Origin: an uncultured Mediterranea sp.
GTDB lineage: Bacteria > Bacteroidota > Bacteroidia > Bacteroidales > Bacteroidaceae
Direction: 5' to 3'
DNA: 8,883 nucleotides
Assembly: GCA_946007445.1 (NCBI GenBank)
Contig: CAMGAL010000074.1
Coordinates: 1 to 8,883 of the forward strand
The translations under genes were made by a program, and so were the position numbers. A model generated the notes under the pieces. The model worked only from the letters and a program-made list of their open reading frames with translations. It was not told the origin of the DNA and searched no databases. Shown one piece after another: positions 5,904-8,883 of the stretch. Numbering within the stretch: position 1 is the stretch's first letter; each line of letters begins with the position of its first letter.

Positions 5904-8588
5904 ATGATGAAACATTCGCTACACGACACCCTGTCCGCACTCCTGCTGCTGGTTCTCCTGTCAGCCTGCCAGTCGCACTTCATCTCCGATGCCGACTACC
6001 GCCGCCAGGTGGAGGCCGACTTCCAAGCCCGAAGAGAAAGTCTGGCAGGAACTCCTCTGTTCGAAATATTCGACCGCGACCTCTCGACCTACGAGCGCGA
6101 GGCGCTGCAATTCCTCTACGCCTACATGCCACTGGCCGATATTGCCGACTTCGACGGTGATTTCCACCTGATGAACCTGCGGGAAGCCTGCAAGGCACGC
6201 AAGGAGATGCCTTGGGGCAACGAGGTGAGCGAGGAGCTGTTCCGCCACTTTGTGCTACCTGTCCGCGTGAACAATGCCGTGCTGGACAGCGCCCGCGTGG
6301 TGTTCTACCAAGCCTTAAAACCGAGGGTGCAGCACCTGAGCATGAGCGAGGCCATCCTGGAGGTGAACCACTGGTGCCACGAGCATGTGGTCTATCGGCC
6401 CTCCGACTCGCGCACCAGTTCGCCCCTGGCCACGCTGCGCACGGCCTACGGACGCTGTGGAGAAGAGTCCACCTTTTTGGTGGCAGCCCTGCGGTCGGTA
6501 GGCATTCCGGCCCGCCAAGTCTATACGCCCCGCTGGGCACACACCGACGACAACCATGCCTGGGTGGAAGCCTGGGCTGATGGTGCCTGGCACTTTCTGG
6601 GAGCCTGCGAGCCGGAGCCGGTGCTCGACTTGGGGTGGTTCAATGCACCGGCCAGCCGGGGAATGCTGATGCACACCAAGGTGTTCGGGCGCTACGAAGG
6701 GCCTGAAGAGATCATGGGACAGACACCTTGCTATACGGAAATCAACGTCGTGGGCAACTACGCACCGACCGCCCGTGCTGAGGTCTGCGTGACGGACTGC
6801 CAGGGCAAGCCTGTGGCCGATGCCTGCGTGGAGTTCAAGCTCTACAACTACGGCGAATTTTATACAGTGGCCACCAAGCAGAGCGATGCTCAAGGCCGAT
6901 GCAGCCTGACGGCCGGCAAGGGCGACATGCTGGTCTGGGCCTCGCAAGGAGGGAGATTCGGCTTTGCCAAGCTCTCCTTTGGGAAACAAGAGCAGCTGAC
7001 CGTCGTGCTGGATCGGGAAGTGGGGCAGCCGTTTGAATGTGACCTGGACATGGTGCCCCCTGCCGAACAGGTGAGCCTGCCCAAAGTATCGCCGCAACTG
7101 CGGGCCGCAAACGACCGCCGGCTGGCTGAGGAAGACTCCATCCGCCATGCCTACGAGGCCACGATGATGGACGAGGTGCGAGCCTTGGCCTTTGTACGCC
7201 GCTACAAGTTGGGCGAGGAGACCGAGTTTGCCCGCCTGCTGGTAGCCTCGCGGGGCAACCACCCCACCCTCTGCAACTTCCTGGCCCGCCTGCGCTCCGA
7301 CAAGTCGCGCCGGGGAGGGCTGAAGCTGCTGCAGAGCCTCTCTTCGAAAGACCTGCGCGACGTGACGCTGGAGGTACTGCTGGACCACATGCAGACACCC
7401 ACGGCCGGCTGGAAGGCGCAAATCTACTATCCCTACGTGCGCTGTCCGCGCGTCAGCAACGAGCACCTCACACCCTACAAGCTCTTCTTCGGCAAGGCCT
7501 TTAGCGAGGCAGAGCGGGAGCAGTTCCGCCAGCACCCTCAGGAGTTGGTGTCGTGGACCGCCACCCACATCCGCATAGACAGCCTCTGCAATGCCGGAGC
7601 CTCACCCATCACTCCACGAGGTGTATGGCAAGCCCGAGTGGCCGACCTGCATAGCCGCGACATCTTCTTCGTGGCCCTGGCACGCAGCCTGGGCATCGCC
7701 GCCCGCATCGACGAGGTGACGGGTAAGGTACAGTTGCTCAGCGAAGAAGGAGTGACCGATGTGCATTTCAACAGAGCAGTACCCACAGAGACGGCTACCC
7801 GATATGGCCGATTCAGCGCCGACTACCGGAGCAACGGCATCGTGGACAACCCGAAATACTACAACCACTTCACCCTCTCGCGCCTGACGGAGCAGGGACG
7901 CTTGCAACTGCTCAACTACGAAGAGGAGTTTGACGGCAAGGAGGGAGCCAACTGGGAGAACCTGCTTCGCCCGGGCACATGGCTCGATGCGGGCAGCTAC
8001 CTGCTCGTCAGCGGCACCCGACTGGCCGACGGCACGGTGCTGGCCCACCTGGAAGCCTTCCCCCTGGAGGCAGGAGGCACGAAGCAGACCCGCCTGCAGA
8101 TGCGCATGAGTAGCGACCAAGTGGCCGTCATCGGCTCGTTCAACTCCGAATTGCTCTTCACCCCACTGCAGGCCGATGGCACGCCGGCCCCGGCTCCGCA
8201 AAGCCTCCTGAGCGCTTGTGGCCGTGGCTACTACGTGATAGGTGTGCTGGGTGTAGGTCAGGAGCCTACCAACCACGCCCTGCGCGACATAGCCGCCATG
8301 CAGCAGGAGTTGGAAGCATGGGGACGGAAGCTGGTGCTGCTCTTCCCCGACCAAGCGGCTGCCGACAAGTTCCGCCCCGAGGAGTTCCCCGGCCTGCCTG
8401 CCACCATCGTGTGGGGCATCGACACCGAGGGAGTGAGCGCCCAAGTGGCCGAGGCGATGAAGGTGAAAGCGACAGGCAATCTGCCCCTGTTCCTCATCGC
8501 CGACACGTTCAATCGGGTGGTGTTTGCTTCGCACGGCTACACCATCGGACTGGGCGAACAACTGGTGAAGACTATCCGAGGACTGTAA
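5904..8588 (+). CDS. Transglutaminase-like lipoprotein with a second, degenerate transglutaminase-like domain and a thioredoxin-like C-terminus
   Basis: An 894-residue envelope lipoprotein. The lipobox LLSAC puts the lipidated Cys at 22. The residues after it (QSHFIS) lack an acidic surface-export run, so it probably faces the periplasm. A transglutaminase-like domain covers about 145-250, with nucleophile C185 in YGRCGEES and H218 in DDNHAWVE; where the family usually has Asp there is E236 in GACEPEP. Residues about 280-370 look like a beta-sandwich of carboxypeptidase-regulatory type (GKPVADACVEFKLYN). A second fold at about 550-615 mirrors the first: DIFFVALARSLGIAAR (586-601) aligns with STFLVAALRSVGIPAR, but L582 replaces the Cys. 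The end (about 770-894) resembles a thioredoxin-like fold with the NLPLFLIAD strand (859-867) but no CxxC. Substrate unknown; peptide or peptidoglycan processing is possible. ATGs at 5904 and 5907 are equivalent starts. The 20-bp gap to the upstream stop, with no clear promoter, suggests co-transcription. Confidence 0.9.
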   Translation: MMKHSLHDTLSALLLLVLLSACQSHFISDADYRRQVEADFQARRESLAGTPLFEIFDRDLSTYEREALQFLYAYMPLADIADFDGDFHLMNLREACKARKEMPWGNEVSEELFRHFVLPVRVNNAVLDSARVVFYQALKPRVQHLSMSEAILEVNHWCHEHVVYRPSDSRTSSPLATLRTAYGRCGEESTFLVAALRSVGIPARQVYTPRWAHTDDNHAWVEAWADGAWHFLGACEPEPVLDLGWFNAPASRGMLMHTKVFGRYEGPEEIMGQTPCYTEINVVGNYAPTARAEVCVTDCQGKPVADACVEFKLYNYGEFYTVATKQSDAQGRCSLTAGKGDMLVWASQGGRFGFAKLSFGKQEQLTVVLDREVGQPFECDLDMVPPAEQVSLPKVSPQLRAANDRRLAEEDSIRHAYEATMMDEVRALAFVRRYKLGEETEFARLLVASRGNHPTLCNFLARLRSDKSRRGGLKLLQSLSSKDLRDVTLEVLLDHMQTPTAGWKAQIYYPYVRCPRVSNEHLTPYKLFFGKAFSEAEREQFRQHPQELVSWTATHIRIDSLCNAGASPITPRGVWQARVADLHSRDIFFVALARSLGIAARIDEVTGKVQLLSEEGVTDVHFNRAVPTETATRYGRFSADYRSNGIVDNPKYYNHFTLSRLTEQGRLQLLNYEEEFDGKEGANWENLLRPGTWLDAGSYLLVSGTRLADGTVLAHLEAFPLEAGGTKQTRLQMRMSSDQVAVIGSFNSELLFTPLQADGTPAPAPQSLLSACGRGYYVIGVLGVGQEPTNHALRDIAAMQQELEAWGRKLVLLFPDQAAADKFRPEEFPGLPATIVWGIDTEGVSAQVAEAMKVKATGNLPLFLIADTFNRVVFASHGYTIGLGEQLVKTIRGL

Positions 8589-8703
8589 AAGAGCCCGAAC
8601 ATCAGGCAAAATCCTTTCCCATCACATCAAATAAGATTTCACAACAATCAAGAAACCAACCAAGGGTGCCAACAGGAAAAGACAGATTATGCTTCACACA
8701 CCG
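8589..8703. other. Non-coding stretch after the lipoprotein gene
   Basis: No credible gene, RNA or strong hairpin is seen in these 115 bases. Composition turns A-rich compared with the coding region. A 17-codon frame opens at the ATG at 8690 after AGGAAAAG, but it runs straight into the repeat segments at 8704-8749 and has no other support. Confidence 0.5.
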
Positions 8704-8749
8704 TTTCCTCGAGAGAAATCATTTTCCTCCCGAGGAAAATAGGTTTTCC
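8704..8749. repeat. Alternating complementary short segments; possible terminator or intergenic repeat
   Basis: Five short segments alternate in sense: TTTCCTC (8704-8710), GAGAGAAAT (8711-8719), ATTTTCCTC (8721-8729), GAGGAAAAT (8732-8740), TTTTCC (8744-8749). The third and fourth are perfect 9-bp inverted copies 2 nt apart. CGAGGAAA (8731-8738) can instead pair with TTTCCTCG (8704-8711) over 8 bp, and GGAAAA (8734-8739) with TTTTCC. Mutually exclusive hairpins are therefore possible. It lies about 115 bp after the lipoprotein stop and could end that transcript, but no proper T-tract follows. Confidence 0.5.
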
Positions 8750-8778
8750 ACCCGTATTTCGCTCTAATCCGCCCTAAT

Positions 8779-8802
8779 TTATCACAGTTATCACAGATCA
8801 CA
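8779..8802. repeat. Tandem TTATCACAG repeat
   Basis: TTATCACAG occurs twice head to tail (8779-8787, 8788-8796), followed at once by the shorter ATCACAG (8797-8802 plus the preceding register) and then TTATG. It is iteron-like in form and sits just before an A+T-rich stretch. The copies are certain. Whether they are protein sites, part of a dispersed intergenic repeat, or chance cannot be decided here. Confidence 0.5.
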
Positions 8803-8841
8803 GTTATGTTTTATCGTTTTCAGCCCCTGAATCTGACCTTA

Positions 8842-8883
8842 TACTTAAAGTAAAATATACTTATATATATAATTATATATATA
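8842..8883. repeat. A+T-rich palindromic tail at the window edge
   Basis: TACTTAAAGTA (8842-8852) is an 11-bp palindrome with a central A. The last 22 bases (8862-8883) form a perfect TA-rich palindrome centred on AATT (8871-8874) that may continue beyond the window. Composition falls from G+C-rich to almost pure A/T. It could be the upstream region of a following gene or low-complexity spacer; no promoter or start codon is convincing. Confidence 0.5.

Noticed and set aside
6315..7568. Minus-strand open frame of 417 codons opposite the lipoprotein gene, and a similar one of 335 codons at 7602-8609
   Set aside because: Both are in codon register with the lipoprotein gene, which has clear lipobox and transglutaminase motifs, so they are the same antisense artefact. 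No promoter or motif supports them.
4141..8588. Two-gene anti-phage defence system
   Set aside because: A PD-(D/E)XK domain alone is not enough. This ATPase/nuclease family is widespread with no settled role, and the partner is an envelope lipoprotein with transglutaminase-like folds rather than a known effector or sensor.
8690..8743. 17-codon frame preceded by a purine-rich AGGAAAAG
   Set aside because: It is made largely of the repeat segments at 8704-8749, has no promoter and is too short to support as a gene.

Overview
The window looks like a piece of a Bacteroidales chromosome. Three things point there: a hybrid two-component regulator (kinase, receiver and AraC helix-turn-helix in one chain); promoters of the TAnnTTTG type in front of two genes; and protein families typical of this order, namely a lipobox-bearing transglutaminase-like lipoprotein and an AAA-ATPase-like/PD-(D/E)XK protein. 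G+C is high for the group over the coding part (by eye near 60%) and drops sharply in the last ~60 bases. Genus cannot be settled from the sequence.

Layout. Bases 1-1299 (+) are the 3' part of a hybrid two-component regulator whose start lies outside the window. It converges on, and overlaps by 15 bp, a long minus-strand gene (1285-3798) for an exported right-handed beta-helix protein with a pectinesterase-like N-terminal half, Ig-like middle modules and a probable lectin-like C-terminal beta-sandwich. A 342-bp divergent intergenic region (3799-4140) follows. It holds a recognisable promoter for each side, a 9-bp inverted repeat bracketing the leftward promoter, and a long imperfect palindrome (arms of about 54 nt) built from 11-bp units. 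Rightward come an AAA-ATPase-like/PD-(D/E)XK gene (4141-5883) and, 20 bp later, a transglutaminase-like lipoprotein gene (5904-8588). These two are probably co-transcribed.

The last 295 bp (8589-8883) have no convincing gene but are structured: a run of alternately complementary short segments, a tandem TTATCACAG repeat, and an A+T-rich palindromic tail cut by the window edge.

How the parts may work together (inference): hybrid regulators of this class usually control nearby polysaccharide-use genes, so the beta-helix protein is the natural candidate target, although no SusC/SusD pair is visible. The rightward pair has no obvious link to glycan use. The nuclease-like protein belongs to a family that is often multi-copy in Bacteroidales and has no firm function. 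The lipoprotein is probably an envelope protein with one intact and one degenerate transglutaminase-like fold. Nothing here proves a new defence or mobile system. The most unexplained signal is the 11-bp-unit palindrome at 3925-4055.
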